The translations under genes were made by a program, and so were the position numbers. DNA of 64,000 nucleotides, from assembly GCA_003963245.1 (NCBI GenBank), contig RXJX01000009.1, forward strand, positions 1 through 64,000, written 5' to 3'. Each line of letters starts with the position of its first letter. Positions within the stretch are counted from its first letter, which is position 1. This DNA is from Neisseriaceae bacterium. Lineage in GTDB: Bacteria > Pseudomonadota > Gammaproteobacteria > Burkholderiales > UBA11063. This document shows, piece by piece, positions 27,479 through 36,642 of the stretch. The notes under the pieces were generated by a model. That model was not told the origin of the DNA. It saw only the letters and a list, made by a program, of their open reading frames with translations, and did no database searches.

Positions 27479-27979
27479 CTATGGTAGTTTACCTTCTTGT
27501 TTCAGAAAGCGAATAAATCCTGCGCTAGCACGAAGAGCAATTTCACCAACTTCCGCAAAATCTTCTTCGCTGCCATAATAAGGGTCAGGAACATCATAAA
27601 ACTCTCCAGACGCTTCATCAAAAGTCCTAAAGAGGTAAACCTTATCATGGTATTCTTCATGCTTGGCATAACCTAGTACTGCATCATAGTTTAAATGATC
27701 CATAACTAGAATATAATCAAATTCTTTAAAATCATCAGCCTTAAACTGACGAGCACAATGCTTAAGCGTAACACTATATTTCTGAGCAACTTTCAGCGCA
27801 CGCTTATCAGGACAATCACCAACATGGTAATCTGAAGTACCAGCAGAATCCAAAATAAACTTGTCCGTTAGATTTTGTTGCTGTAAATGGGCAAAAAATA
27901 CCCCTTCTGCTAAAGGAGAACGACAAATATTCCCCATACAAACAAAGAGTACTTTTAACTTATAATCAGTTGTAGACAT
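27479..27979 (-). CDS. low-molecular-weight protein tyrosine phosphatase
   Basis: A 166-residue cytoplasmic phosphatase. The P-loop CMGNICRSPLAEG at about residues 14-26 supplies the nucleophilic Cys and Arg, and the general-acid loop DVPDPYYGS appears near residue 133. Unlike the ArsC at 10560 it lacks the second redox cysteine pair, so it is a genuine LMW-PTP. The substrate is unknown; no capsule or exopolysaccharide kinase gene lies beside it. Confidence 0.93.
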   Translation of the reverse strand: MSTTDYKLKVLFVCMGNICRSPLAEGVFFAHLQQQNLTDKFILDSAGTSDYHVGDCPDKRALKVAQKYSVTLKHCARQFKADDFKEFDYILVMDHLNYDAVLGYAKHEEYHDKVYLFRTFDEASGEFYDVPDPYYGSEEDFAEVGEIALRASAGFIRFLKQEGKLP

Positions 27980-28088
27980 AGCTTACTAATAAGAAATTAA
28001 TGAGAGAGCTATTTTATCAAACTTACGCATCACAGAGTTTTTTTTAGTAAACTTAGTACTTAATTTTTAGCAAAAATGGAATTAATTA

Positions 28089-28880
28089 ATGTTTGAATCA
28101 TTACGAGCACCCTTACGAATTAGCTTACTTCTTGTAATTACAATACTTTCCAGCATGCTTTGCTTCACTATCTACTGGGTTCTACCTCGCAAAACATGGA
28201 GTAAGATCGTGCGCATCTGGGCGCTTACCACGACAAAAGCCAGCGGAATTAATTTAGAGGTCGTAGGAAAAACCAACAATGATTACTTCCTAAATAATTA
28301 CATGGTTATTGCCAACCATATGAGCTGGCTTGATGTAGCACTACTATATAGAATATATTCAATCAGCTTTATAGCTAAAGCAGAGTTACGCTACTGGCCA
28401 TTGCTGAACATCATGATTAAATCAGGTGGAACTATTTTTATTAATCGAAATCGCAAAAGAGATATTCTACCCACCAACCAAAAAATTAGCAAGCTATTAA
28501 GTAGCGGAAACTGCATTGGCTTATTTCCAGAAGGAAGAGTTAACAATGGGTATGAAATATTCCCCTTCAAGGCACCACTGTTAGAAACTGCGCTTCAATC
28601 ACAAAGCAAAATAATTCCGATTGTATTACTTTATTTTCGTGAAGATGGACAATTAGCCCGTGAAGCACTTTATTATGGACATAATTTATGGCAAACAGTA
28701 TGTAACACTGTCAAAGCAAAACACTTAACTGTAAAAGCGATTATTTTGCCAGAAGTTGATGCAGGTCATTTCAAATCAAGACAAGCCTTATCCGAACATC
28801 TACATCAGATGATGAGTACGGTATTTAATGAAAATTTAGCAAAAATTAAGCTTAAAGAAACTAAAGCACCCCTAAAATAA
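28089..28880 (+). CDS. 1-acyl-sn-glycerol-3-phosphate acyltransferase family
   Basis: A 263-residue PlsC-domain protein with an N-terminal membrane anchor (about residues 10-32). The catalytic NHMSWLD (H-x4-D) and the substrate-binding FPEGRV are present, with a middle block TIFINRNRKRDI. It probably acylates lysophosphatidic acid or a related lipid. Its end lies six bases from the converging membrane-protein gene. Confidence 0.9.
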   Translation: MFESLRAPLRISLLLVITILSSMLCFTIYWVLPRKTWSKIVRIWALTTTKASGINLEVVGKTNNDYFLNNYMVIANHMSWLDVALLYRIYSISFIAKAELRYWPLLNIMIKSGGTIFINRNRKRDILPTNQKISKLLSSGNCIGLFPEGRVNNGYEIFPFKAPLLETALQSQSKIIPIVLLYFREDGQLAREALYYGHNLWQTVCNTVKAKHLTVKAIILPEVDAGHFKSRQALSEHLHQMMSTVFNENLAKIKLKETKAPLK

Positions 28881-28886
28881 ATTTAG

Positions 28887-29384
28887 TTACTTGAATATCA
28901 CGTAAATTGCCAGAGCACCGTAAATGACATTAAGCAGGGCAAATAACAAACCACTTTTAATCCCTTGTCTAAATAGTATAATGCTATAGCAGGCAGAGCA
29001 CACACCGCCAATTGCATAACCAATAGGATTCAGAGTCGCATAGCCAAAAACAAGCCCTGCTAAACCAGTAAAACCAAGTATCGTAGCAAAATTACGGTAT
29101 GCAGAATTTTGAAGTAATCTCAACGCTGTAACGAAAAAAGATAAAGTTAGTGCCGTCCATGTAATTACTGGACTAACCTCCGCAATTTGGAGCAATGTAC
29201 CAAGTAAAACAATCAGTTCCAGATAAAGAAAGAAGGTGTTTCTACCCTGCCATGCATAAATAATCAGAGCTGAAATACCAACGACATTAATAACATTTTG
29301 CGGTGCGCCATGAGAAAGAGGAATAGCAACACATAAAGCAATCAACCCCAATACACCCACGATATTTTGTTTAATTAATTCCAT
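28887..29384 (-). CDS. small polytopic membrane protein
   Basis: A 165-residue protein with five or six predicted membrane helices and almost no soluble domain. I recognise no family. A strong GGAGG lies eight bases before the ATG. The upstream gap (29385-29557) carries extensive inverted repeats that could act as a leader RNA for it. Confidence 0.6.
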   Translation of the reverse strand: MELIKQNIVGVLGLIALCVAIPLSHGAPQNVINVVGISALIIYAWQGRNTFFLYLELIVLLGTLLQIAEVSPVITWTALTLSFFVTALRLLQNSAYRNFATILGFTGLAGLVFGYATLNPIGYAIGGVCSACYSIILFRQGIKSGLLFALLNVIYGALAIYVIFK

Positions 29385-29413
29385 TTAATATACCTCCAAG
29401 TTTTAAAATATTT

Positions 29414-29522
29414 CATACTGGAACAGGTTCAAAACACCGATAGGTGTTAAGCTACGAAGCTTACAGGTATATAAGTGAGGAGCTTAGCAACAAATCTACT
29501 AGAATCTATCCGTTTCAGTATG
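29414..29522. ncRNA. candidate structured RNA between a membrane-protein gene and bioC
   Basis: The outer arms CATACTGGAACAGG (29414-29427) and CCGTTTCAGTATG (29510-29522) pair over about 13 bp with one bulge. Inside are two perfect hairpins: AACACC-GATA-GGTGTT (near 29433-29448) and TAAGCT-ACGA-AGCTTA (near 29448-29463). The outer stem contains a G-U wobble if read on the plus strand but a C-A mismatch on the minus strand, so the strand is uncertain. It could be a leader of the minus-strand membrane gene or a free plus-strand RNA. I could not match it to a known riboswitch. Confidence 0.45.
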
Positions 29523-29557
29523 ACACAGTATAGATTTTAGCATATCACCAAGGTCAA

Positions 29558-30400
29558 TTATTTATGCGACTGAAAATTGATAATGCTCTGCCCTGCTGGC
29601 AGCTCAATTTTATTGCGATCCTTCCAACCGTGTGCAACAAAGACTTCCAGAGTTAGTTTAGACTTATTTTTAAGTTGATTGGTCAATTCAGTAAATTGTC
29701 CCTTGCTTATTTTACGGCGTAAGCTGGCGTCATTCGCTGCTCCGCAGGCAACTAAGCGAATATCCTGAAGTAACGTTTGCAAATCATCATAATCCAGCGT
29801 AATATATTCAGTGTCAACCACCGGATTGCTAAATCCAGCATCAATGAGCATATCACCAATATCGTGCATATCTGGGAAACGGTAACTACTCAAACCAAAC
29901 GCACGTAATTCTTTGAGTGAATCAACCCCCAAGCCAGCAAAACAGAAGGCTCCACCAAGCGCTAACATGCGACGCATTTCACGAATAAATGCCGGAATAT
30001 CACTGATATATGGTAATAATAAATTAGAATAGAAAAAATCAATACTTGCGGTCGCTAGGGGCAAATGATAAGCATCACCACAGACAAACTGCCGACTAGA
30101 TAATTTACGCCATAACGACCATTTAGATTTAGGTGGTAATTGAGGACGCAAAACTTCTATTGCACAATCAAGCTCGATTAATAAACTTTCAGGATATTTT
30201 TGTGCAAGTAACTCACGATCAAATCCCAAGCCACTGCCACAATCAAGTATCCTCTTAGGCGTTAACTTGATATAATCTAATCTGGAAATTACTCGTGTAG
30301 CTAATTCTTTAAAAATAAAATCCAATGCTCCTAGCTGGCTAGATTTACGGTTGAGCACTTTGCGGATTATCGGAGTAGAAATACTTATGTTATCTGTCAC
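29558..30400 (-). CDS. bioC: malonyl-ACP/CoA O-methyltransferase BioC-like
   Basis: A 280-residue SAM-dependent methyltransferase. The SAM loop ILDCGSGLGFDRELLAQKYP is near residue 50; FVCGDAYHLPLATASIDFFYSN follows. The C-terminal part with FPDMHDIGDMLIDAGFSNPV, DDLQTLLQDIRLVACGAAN and VAHGWK is the pattern of BioC, which starts pimelate synthesis for biotin. The start is GTG at 30400, inside the 5' end of the divergent comF gene. No other bio gene is adjacent. Confidence 0.85.
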   Translation of the reverse strand: MTDNISISTPIIRKVLNRKSSQLGALDFIFKELATRVISRLDYIKLTPKRILDCGSGLGFDRELLAQKYPESLLIELDCAIEVLRPQLPPKSKWSLWRKLSSRQFVCGDAYHLPLATASIDFFYSNLLLPYISDIPAFIREMRRMLALGGAFCFAGLGVDSLKELRAFGLSSYRFPDMHDIGDMLIDAGFSNPVVDTEYITLDYDDLQTLLQDIRLVACGAANDASLRRKISKGQFTELTNQLKNKSKLTLEVFVAHGWKDRNKIELPAGQSIINFQSHK

Positions 30401-31106
30401 TAAATTATATCGCTTATTAAATAATTACATTGATAAATTGATTATTCCAGAGCCACAATGTGTACTATGCACTTCAGTTAGCCAAGAAGCAATTTGCTGT
30501 GACTGTTATCAGGCACTAGTAAGGCTACCGCTTCAATCACGCTGTCCGCGCTGCCTATGGACATTACCCCCCAAGGAAATATCGTGTAGCAATTGCAAAG
30601 AACATCAATTTCAGTTTGATCGAATCATTGCATCATATAGTTATGCATTTCCTTTAGACAAAGTACTGCAACAACTAAAATATCATGAGAAAATTGAATA
30701 CACTACTGCACTAAGTCAATTATTTTGGAGTGCAATCGCGCCACATCTAACTAAACTCCCAGATGCAATTATACCAGTACCACTTCATCATAAAAAACAT
30801 AAAATTCGTGGGTTTAATCAAGTGCATGAACTTTTACGTGAATTTCATCAACTAAATCCCCAAGTTCCAATTTTAAATATTACTCGCCATAAAGAAACAC
30901 AGCCACAAGCTACGCTTAATCGTTTACAACGAGCGCACAATCTTGCCAATGCCTTTGAAATTAAGGCTGATTTGCGTGGTAAGCATATTGCGTTAGTCGA
31001 TGATGTTGTAACTACCGGAACTACAGTCAATGAGTTAGCAAAACTATGCAAACAGCGAGGAGCTACTCAAGTTGATGTCTGGTGTTTGATGCGCGCATTG
31101 GAATAA
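30387..31106 (+). CDS. comF: ComF-family amidophosphoribosyltransferase-like protein
   Basis: A 239-residue protein. ATG 30387 is preferred to the earlier frame opening at 30351. Two zinc-binding cysteine pairs occur in CVLCTSVSQEAICCDC and CPRCLWTLPPKEISCSNC. The phosphoribosyltransferase part has PVPLHHKKHKIRGFNQ and the PRPP-type loop ALVDDVVTTGTTVNEL. ComF proteins are needed for DNA uptake in competent bacteria. The start overlaps the divergent bioC start by 14 bases, and the 3' end overlaps the converging yhhQ gene by 40 bases. Confidence 0.92.
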   Translation: MLSVTKLYRLLNNYIDKLIIPEPQCVLCTSVSQEAICCDCYQALVRLPLQSRCPRCLWTLPPKEISCSNCKEHQFQFDRIIASYSYAFPLDKVLQQLKYHEKIEYTTALSQLFWSAIAPHLTKLPDAIIPVPLHHKKHKIRGFNQVHELLREFHQLNPQVPILNITRHKETQPQATLNRLQRAHNLANAFEIKADLRGKHIALVDDVVTTGTTVNELAKLCKQRGATQVDVWCLMRALE

Positions 31107-31819
31107 CGATTATTCAGGAATGCATATTTAGCATCCAAACTAAAAATAGAGAACTTAGTGCCGACATCATACATGTCCAAACCTTCTGCCTTCTTAAGTT
31201 TGCCCGCCAAAGACAATGACACGGGTAAACCACAAACTTCAATAAAGACTTTAATTGCCCACATGGTAGCGTTAAATACCACTAAATCATGCAGTGGCAT
31301 TGTACCGTAAAAAGCTAAAGTCCCAAATAAGAAGCTATCAAATAAAGAAGCAACTGCAGTTGACATTACAAAGCGCAACCACATCATTCGTCCGCCAGTT
31401 TTGAGTTTTAATTTTGCCATGATAAATGAATTTAGCGGTTCAGCACAGAGATAGGAAACTGTCGAAGCAATGATAATCCGCGCATTAAACCCAAGCAGAC
31501 TATCAAATTTAGTATTAGTATCCAGCGCATAATCCGGACTAGGCAAATGAATAATCAATTGCCCATAAGCAACAAAGATGAAATTAAACAAAAAGCCGAC
31601 CCAAATTGCTCGTCTAGCAAATTTATAGCCATAAACTTCGGTAATCAAGTCGGATAAGATAAAAGTAAACGGAAAAATAAGTGTCCCGGCATCGGTTTCC
31701 AGTGAGCCAAGGCGTATCATGCGAATATCAAACCAGTTAGCCAATAAAATTACAGCGGTATATGAAAGCTGAATAAACCAGAGATAGCGCGGGTATTGCG
31801 CAATTGAATTTTGTTGCAT
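31067..31819 (-). CDS. yhhQ: queuosine precursor transporter, YhhQ/VUT family
   Basis: A 250-residue inner-membrane protein with six or so segments. ATG 31819 is preferred (AGGA upstream) over a frame opening at 31912. The family text is clear: FPFTFILSDLITEVYGYKFAR, the internal SYLCAEPLNSFIMAKLK and the FVMSTAVASLFDSFLFG helix. It imports queuine or preQ0/preQ1 (family knowledge). The leader has a CTGATT/AATCAG hairpin at 31868-31882 but no preQ1 riboswitch that I can recognise. Confidence 0.9.
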   Translation of the reverse strand: MQQNSIAQYPRYLWFIQLSYTAVILLANWFDIRMIRLGSLETDAGTLIFPFTFILSDLITEVYGYKFARRAIWVGFLFNFIFVAYGQLIIHLPSPDYALDTNTKFDSLLGFNARIIIASTVSYLCAEPLNSFIMAKLKLKTGGRMMWLRFVMSTAVASLFDSFLFGTLAFYGTMPLHDLVVFNATMWAIKVFIEVCGLPVSLSLAGKLKKAEGLDMYDVGTKFSIFSLDAKYAFLNNRYSNARIKHQTST

Positions 31820-32000
31820 AAAGATATGTCCTGTAGGATTAAAAACAGTTAAACTTACAGCGATCTGATTATGAATCAGGTCAAAGTTGTTCCGGCAAAT
31901 TGCAATGGTCACACAAAAGCCGAAGTATTAAAGGTAGAATTATAGCAGTTCCTAGAGAGCTAAATTCTAAATTAGAATCTAGCTACTAATGTCACAAAGA

Positions 32001-32918
32001 TCAGTTACTAATCAATTGCAATGCTACAGGGATTTGCGGCGAAATAGCTTTTTTATTAGCAATATCTTTACTAACCTCAATTGCCTTTTCACCGATTAAT
32101 TCGGGTTGCTGGGCTACCGTTGCTGATAATTGCCCTTCTTTGACTGATTTTAAACCGTCTTGACTACCATCAAAGCCAACGATGATTATATTTTTACCAG
32201 CACTTTTGGCTGCTTCGTAAGCACCCAAAGCCATTTCGTCATTTTGGGCAAATATTGCCTGAATATTATCATGTGCTTGTAAGATATTTTCAGCTACAGT
32301 TAGTCCTTTTGCCCGATCAAAATCAGCACTTTGACTAGCTACTACATTTAATTCCTTATCCGCGATCAGATGAAAGCCCTGCCCACGTTCACGAGTCGCG
32401 GAAGCACCAGGAATCCCCTGCAATTCAGCCACTATTGCTTTTTTACCGAGTTTACTTATGATAAATTGTGCTGCCATTTTACCGCCTTCAACATTATTTG
32501 AAGCAATAAAAGTAACAACATTCCCTTTAGTTGCCGATCTATCAATAGTAATCACCGGAATCCCAGTCTGATTAGCAAGCAAAATTGCCGAAGAAATGGC
32601 ATCAGAATCGACCGGATTAATTAATAAAATATCCACACCTTGCTGAATCAAATCCTCAACGTCATTATTTTGTTTGGCAGAATCATTCTGTGCATCAGCG
32701 ATTTTCACTTGCATATGTTCTTTATTTGCGGCATTCATAACCCCGGTTTTTATCGCAACAAAAAATGGATTATTGAGCGTGGATAACGATACCCCTATTT
32801 TTAGATTATTCGGGTCTATTTCATGTTTGGTTTTCGCCCATGCTGGAGGTTCCATACTACAAGCATTAATCAACAGTAATAAGCTAAAGGCACACAATAA
32901 ATTTAGGATTCTTTTCAT
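32001..32918 (-). CDS. rbsB: ribose ABC transporter substrate-binding lipoprotein
   Basis: A 305-residue periplasmic-binding protein 1 family member. The signal ends in the lipobox LINAC, so unlike the soluble E. coli RbsB it is membrane-anchored. Ribose-binding text includes GVSLSTLNNPFFVAIKTGV, INPVDSDAISSAILLANQ, ITIDRSAT and IFAQNDEMALGAYEA. It overlaps rbsC by four bases (ATGA). Last gene of rbsKDACB. Confidence 0.95.
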   Translation of the reverse strand: MKRILNLLCAFSLLLLINACSMEPPAWAKTKHEIDPNNLKIGVSLSTLNNPFFVAIKTGVMNAANKEHMQVKIADAQNDSAKQNNDVEDLIQQGVDILLINPVDSDAISSAILLANQTGIPVITIDRSATKGNVVTFIASNNVEGGKMAAQFIISKLGKKAIVAELQGIPGASATRERGQGFHLIADKELNVVASQSADFDRAKGLTVAENILQAHDNIQAIFAQNDEMALGAYEAAKSAGKNIIIVGFDGSQDGLKSVKEGQLSATVAQQPELIGEKAIEVSKDIANKKAISPQIPVALQLISN

Positions 32919-33853
32919 GATGTCGCCTTTCTACGATCGATAAATACAGCGATCAGGATCACTACCCCTTTAACAATTAGCTGATAAAAACTCGAAACCC
33001 CAAGAATATTTAGGCCGTTATTTAGCGTACCAATGATCAGTGCACCAATCAGCGTGCCTAGAATCTTTCCATGTCCACCAGTTAAGCTCGTACCACCAAG
33101 CACTACTGCCGCAATCGCATCCAGCTCATATGAAGTGCCCGCAGTTGGTTGTGCCGAATTAAGCCTTGAAACAACGATGCTTCCAGCCAATGCAGCCAGC
33201 AAACCATTAATCGCATAAACCATAACCTTTATCTTATTTACCTTCACCCCAGAAATTATCGAAGCTTTTTCATTGCCACCAATCGCATAAATATGCCGTC
33301 CAAAAGGTGTTTTATTGAGGATAATCGCAGCAATCACGAAGGTAATTATTACTGTAATTGCCGGAATTGGTAAACCAAATAAATACCCCCGCCCAAAGAC
33401 TTGAAACCAGAAACTATCGCTTAATCCAGTAATAGGGTTACCATCAGTATAAACCATGGTTAGCCCGCGATAAATCGTCATTGTCGCAAGGGTCGCGATA
33501 AATGGTGCAATTTTACCTTTGGTTACGAGTATGCCATTGAGAGCACCGAAGACCGCCCCAATCAGTGAGGCAATGATTATCGCAACAATTGGATCACAGC
33601 CATGGAGCATAATTCCTGCCATCAGTGCACTCGATAAAGCCAGAATTGCACCAACCGATAAATCAATCCCACCAGTTAAGATAACAAAAGTCATCCCAAA
33701 GGCAATCAGCGCGTTTATCGACACCTGACGGAATAGATTAAGAATATTCATCGGTGCCAAAAAATCATGATTAATACTACCAATTGCACCAAATAACACA
33801 ATAAAACCGATAAACGGCAAAAATTTCTCAATGAGCTTTTTATGTAAATGCAT
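32915..33853 (-). CDS. rbsC: ribose ABC transporter permease
   Basis: A 312-residue permease of the BPD_transp_2 type with 8-10 helices. LTGGIDLSVGAILALSSALMAG and the C-terminal GGTSLTGGHGKILGTLIGALI are the conserved EAA-like segments that contact RbsA. It overlaps rbsA by 14 bases and rbsB by four, which indicates tight translational coupling. Confidence 0.96.
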   Translation of the reverse strand: MHLHKKLIEKFLPFIGFIVLFGAIGSINHDFLAPMNILNLFRQVSINALIAFGMTFVILTGGIDLSVGAILALSSALMAGIMLHGCDPIVAIIIASLIGAVFGALNGILVTKGKIAPFIATLATMTIYRGLTMVYTDGNPITGLSDSFWFQVFGRGYLFGLPIPAITVIITFVIAAIILNKTPFGRHIYAIGGNEKASIISGVKVNKIKVMVYAINGLLAALAGSIVVSRLNSAQPTAGTSYELDAIAAVVLGGTSLTGGHGKILGTLIGALIIGTLNNGLNILGVSSFYQLIVKGVVILIAVFIDRRKATS

Positions 33854-35330
33854 TAGCTTCCCCCGCTGCCAAACTTATTATTTTTTCCTGAGTCAGATTC
33901 TCACGCCCTAAAATATCAGCTAGTGTACCTTCATGAATTACCGCCACCCGATCACTCATACCAATGATTTCGGGTAATTCGGAAGAAACCATGATTATGG
34001 CAACTCCAGCTTTAGTTAATTCATTCATTAACTGATAGATTTCCCGTTTGGCATTTACATCAATGCCACGAGTTGGTTCATCCATTATCAATATTTGCGG
34101 TTTATTCCCAAGCCATTTGGCAATAACCACTTTTTGCTGATTCCCTCCGGATAAACTACCGACATTCAGATTGACTGATGCCATCTTGATTAGAAGCTTG
34201 TCGGTCAATTCCAGGATAAATTTATCTTCTGCCTTACTATCAATTAAACCGGAACGGACATAATTATGCATATTATTGATCGCAATATTATCGCGGATTG
34301 AAAAGCCTAAAATAACACCTTCATCACGGCGATTTTCAGTAATAAATCCGATGCCATTTTTTATTGCATCACTGGGAGAATTTATCTTTAATTCCTGCCC
34401 GTTGATCTTGATTGTCCCATTGATTAATGGATCAAGCCCAAAAATTGCGCGCATGATTTCCGAGCGACCAGCCCCCATTAAGCCAGCAAAACCAAGAATC
34501 TCACCACGCTTTAGCGTAAAACTAATATCTTTAAATTTAGCACCAGTCAAACCTTCAACTTTGAGAATCTCATCACCAATACGAGCATCACGAGCGGGGA
34601 AACGTTCGGATAGTTCACGCCCAACCATCTCTTTAACCACCTGATTAAACGAAGTGTCAGCAATCGGGCTGGTGCTTACACTTACACCATCACGCATCAC
34701 GGTAATCCGATCACAATGAGTAAAAATCTCTTCCATCCGATGAGAAATATATACCATCCCGACCCCGCTTTGTTTCAGGCGCTGCATTACCTGAAAAAGA
34801 ACATTGGCTTCCCGTTCGGTCAATGCTGAAGTAGGTTCATCCATGATTAGAACTTTTGCATTAGTCATCAAGGCTTTGACGATTTCTATCATTTGCTGTT
34901 CACCAATCGAACAGTTACTAACTAGCTTATCAAGCTCCAGTTGAATACCTATCTCAGCTAGTTTGCCATTAGCCAGCTTCTTCATCTGCTGATTGTCTAG
35001 TAAGCCTATCCGGTTATGGATTTCCTTCGCGAGAAACAGATTTTCAAGCACAGTCAGATTTTGCCAAACATTCAGTTCTTGGCGAATAAAAGTAATGCCG
35101 TACGCTTCTGCCTGTTGCGAGTTTGCAAATTGCATAGTCTTACCATCAATAATGATAGTACCATCATCAGCAGCAAACATCCCCGTCAGTATATTCATTA
35201 AGGTAGATTTACCAGCGCCATTTTCACCCATTAGTGCATGAATCTCACCATCAAGGAGTTCAAAATTAACGCCACTCAAGACCACGTTACTGGCAAACTT
35301 TTTATGTATATTGTTTAATTGTATTTTCAT
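33840..35330 (-). CDS. rbsA: ribose ABC transporter ATP-binding protein
   Basis: A 496-residue ATPase with two ABC domains. The first has Walker A GENGAGKST, signature CSIGEQQMIEI and Walker B VLIMDEPTSAL. The second has the degenerate Walker A GLMGAGRSE, signature LSGGNQQKVVIAKWL and LIMDEPTRGIDVNAK, normal for sugar importers. It starts ten bases after rbsD. Confidence 0.97.
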   Translation of the reverse strand: MKIQLNNIHKKFASNVVLSGVNFELLDGEIHALMGENGAGKSTLMNILTGMFAADDGTIIIDGKTMQFANSQQAEAYGITFIRQELNVWQNLTVLENLFLAKEIHNRIGLLDNQQMKKLANGKLAEIGIQLELDKLVSNCSIGEQQMIEIVKALMTNAKVLIMDEPTSALTEREANVLFQVMQRLKQSGVGMVYISHRMEEIFTHCDRITVMRDGVSVSTSPIADTSFNQVVKEMVGRELSERFPARDARIGDEILKVEGLTGAKFKDISFTLKRGEILGFAGLMGAGRSEIMRAIFGLDPLINGTIKINGQELKINSPSDAIKNGIGFITENRRDEGVILGFSIRDNIAINNMHNYVRSGLIDSKAEDKFILELTDKLLIKMASVNLNVGSLSGGNQQKVVIAKWLGNKPQILIMDEPTRGIDVNAKREIYQLMNELTKAGVAIIMVSSELPEIIGMSDRVAVIHEGTLADILGRENLTQEKIISLAAGEANAFT

Positions 35331-35339
35331 AGTGATAAA

Positions 35340-35738
35340 TTAAAAAATCACGCCAGCATGTAAGATAACATTAGCATAGGGAGTTGCTTCACCTGTACGG
35401 ATAATCGCGCGTGCCGTGTGGGTAAGCTGCTTAAATTCTTCGTGGCTTAATTCCTCGAGCGGTATTGCTGTACCAAGAGTTGTCTGTAGTTTCTGATACG
35501 TAACAGAGTTTTTGGCATGAATCTCACGAGCAATCGTCGCTTTCTCAACCTGCATATATTGAGCTAGTAACTCGACTACTTCGATAAATCCGGGAGTACC
35601 AATCTTCAGTGCCAGATCAATCTTTTTCACACCTTCTGGTATTGGTAATCCACAATCAGCAATTACCACCGTATCCGTATGCCCCAGATCAGCAAGCATT
35701 TTACAAATTGCACTGTTTAATATTCCATACTTATTCAT
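35340..35738 (-). CDS. rbsD: D-ribose pyranase
   Basis: A 132-residue enzyme that converts beta-pyran to beta-furan ribose so that RbsK can phosphorylate it. MNKYGILNSAICKMLADLGHTD and VIADCGLPIPEGVKKIDLAL are diagnostic, and the tail ATPYANVILHAGVIF is conserved. Its start overlaps the rbsK end by eight bases. Confidence 0.96.
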   Translation of the reverse strand: MNKYGILNSAICKMLADLGHTDTVVIADCGLPIPEGVKKIDLALKIGTPGFIEVVELLAQYMQVEKATIAREIHAKNSVTYQKLQTTLGTAIPLEELSHEEFKQLTHTARAIIRTGEATPYANVILHAGVIF

Positions 35739-36618
35739 AACTTAACATCTTTTCTACTTCATTACGATAAGGCATCCCACCCTGCGCACCAAGTTTCTGT
35801 ACCGACAATGCCGCCGCCGCATTAGCAAATCTAATACTCTCATCAAATGATTTTCCTTCAGCAATCGCAACCGCAAAAGCAGCATTAAACGTATCTCCCG
35901 CTCCGGTAGTATCTACGACAGATATCTGAAATCCAGCAATCAGAATCTGTTGTTTCCCATCGTGATAGAGCGCACCATCTTTACCTTGTGTTACTATCAA
36001 CTTATGCGGATTTCTGGCTAAAGCCGCTCCTAGAGATAAACTCGGGAAAAGAGCAGCTGCCTCATGTTCATTTGGGGTAATGTAGCTAGCTTCAGAAATA
36101 ATTTTGCTTGGAATCTCTCGAATTGGTGCAGGATTAAGGAGTAATTTCACACCCAAATCATGGCAAATTTTACTAACATGTTCAATAACCGAAATAGGAA
36201 TTTCCTGCTGAACCATAACGATATCTGCATTATGAATAACTGCAAGTGCCTCATCGATCATTGCAGGAGTTAGCTGCATATTAGCGGCTGGTATGACTAC
36301 AATACTATTATCATCCTCAGCCAAAATTATATGCGCAGTTCCACTAGCTATATTATCGAGTTGATGTAGGTATTGAGTATTTACTTGATTACGGTTAAAA
36401 TTATTAACAATTTCGTTTCCGTAACTATCTTTACCAATTGCACCTACAAAAACTACTTCTGCACCAAGCCTTGCCGCTGCTACCGCTTGATTAGCCCCTT
36501 TGCCTCCGGGTGATAACACCAGTTCTTTACCAATCACTGTTTCACCTGCTAGCGGGCGTTTATCCGATATAACCGTCAAATCAATCGATGCACTACCAAT
36601 GACAACTATTTTTGCCAT
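35731..36618 (-). CDS. rbsK: ribokinase
   Basis: A 295-residue PfkB-family kinase. ATG 36618 follows GAGG at seven bases; an in-frame GTG at 36630 is less likely. Substrate-binding text is LSPGGKGANQAVAAARLGA and the catalytic anion hole is DTTGAGDTFNAAFAVA with the base Asp. It is the first gene of the rbs operon, which differs from the E. coli order DACBKR, and no RbsR repressor gene is present locally. The product feeds Prs and the pentose-phosphate pathway. Confidence 0.96.
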   Translation of the reverse strand: MAKIVVIGSASIDLTVISDKRPLAGETVIGKELVLSPGGKGANQAVAAARLGAEVVFVGAIGKDSYGNEIVNNFNRNQVNTQYLHQLDNIASGTAHIILAEDDNSIVVIPAANMQLTPAMIDEALAVIHNADIVMVQQEIPISVIEHVSKICHDLGVKLLLNPAPIREIPSKIISEASYITPNEHEAAALFPSLSLGAALARNPHKLIVTQGKDGALYHDGKQQILIAGFQISVVDTTGAGDTFNAAFAVAIAEGKSFDESIRFANAAAALSVQKLGAQGGMPYRNEVEKMLSYE

Positions 36619-36642
36619 AAAAAACCTCACTCAAACCATTTA

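Noticed and set aside
29414..29430. GAACCTG near the membrane-protein leader as part of a TPP riboswitch
   Set aside because: The CTGAGA element and the second arm of a TPP riboswitch are absent, and the order of helices does not fit.
31820..31912. preQ1 riboswitch in front of the queuosine-precursor transporter gene
   Set aside because: Expected by function, but only a simple CTGATT/AATCAG hairpin is present and none of the conserved preQ1-I, II or III sequence elements.
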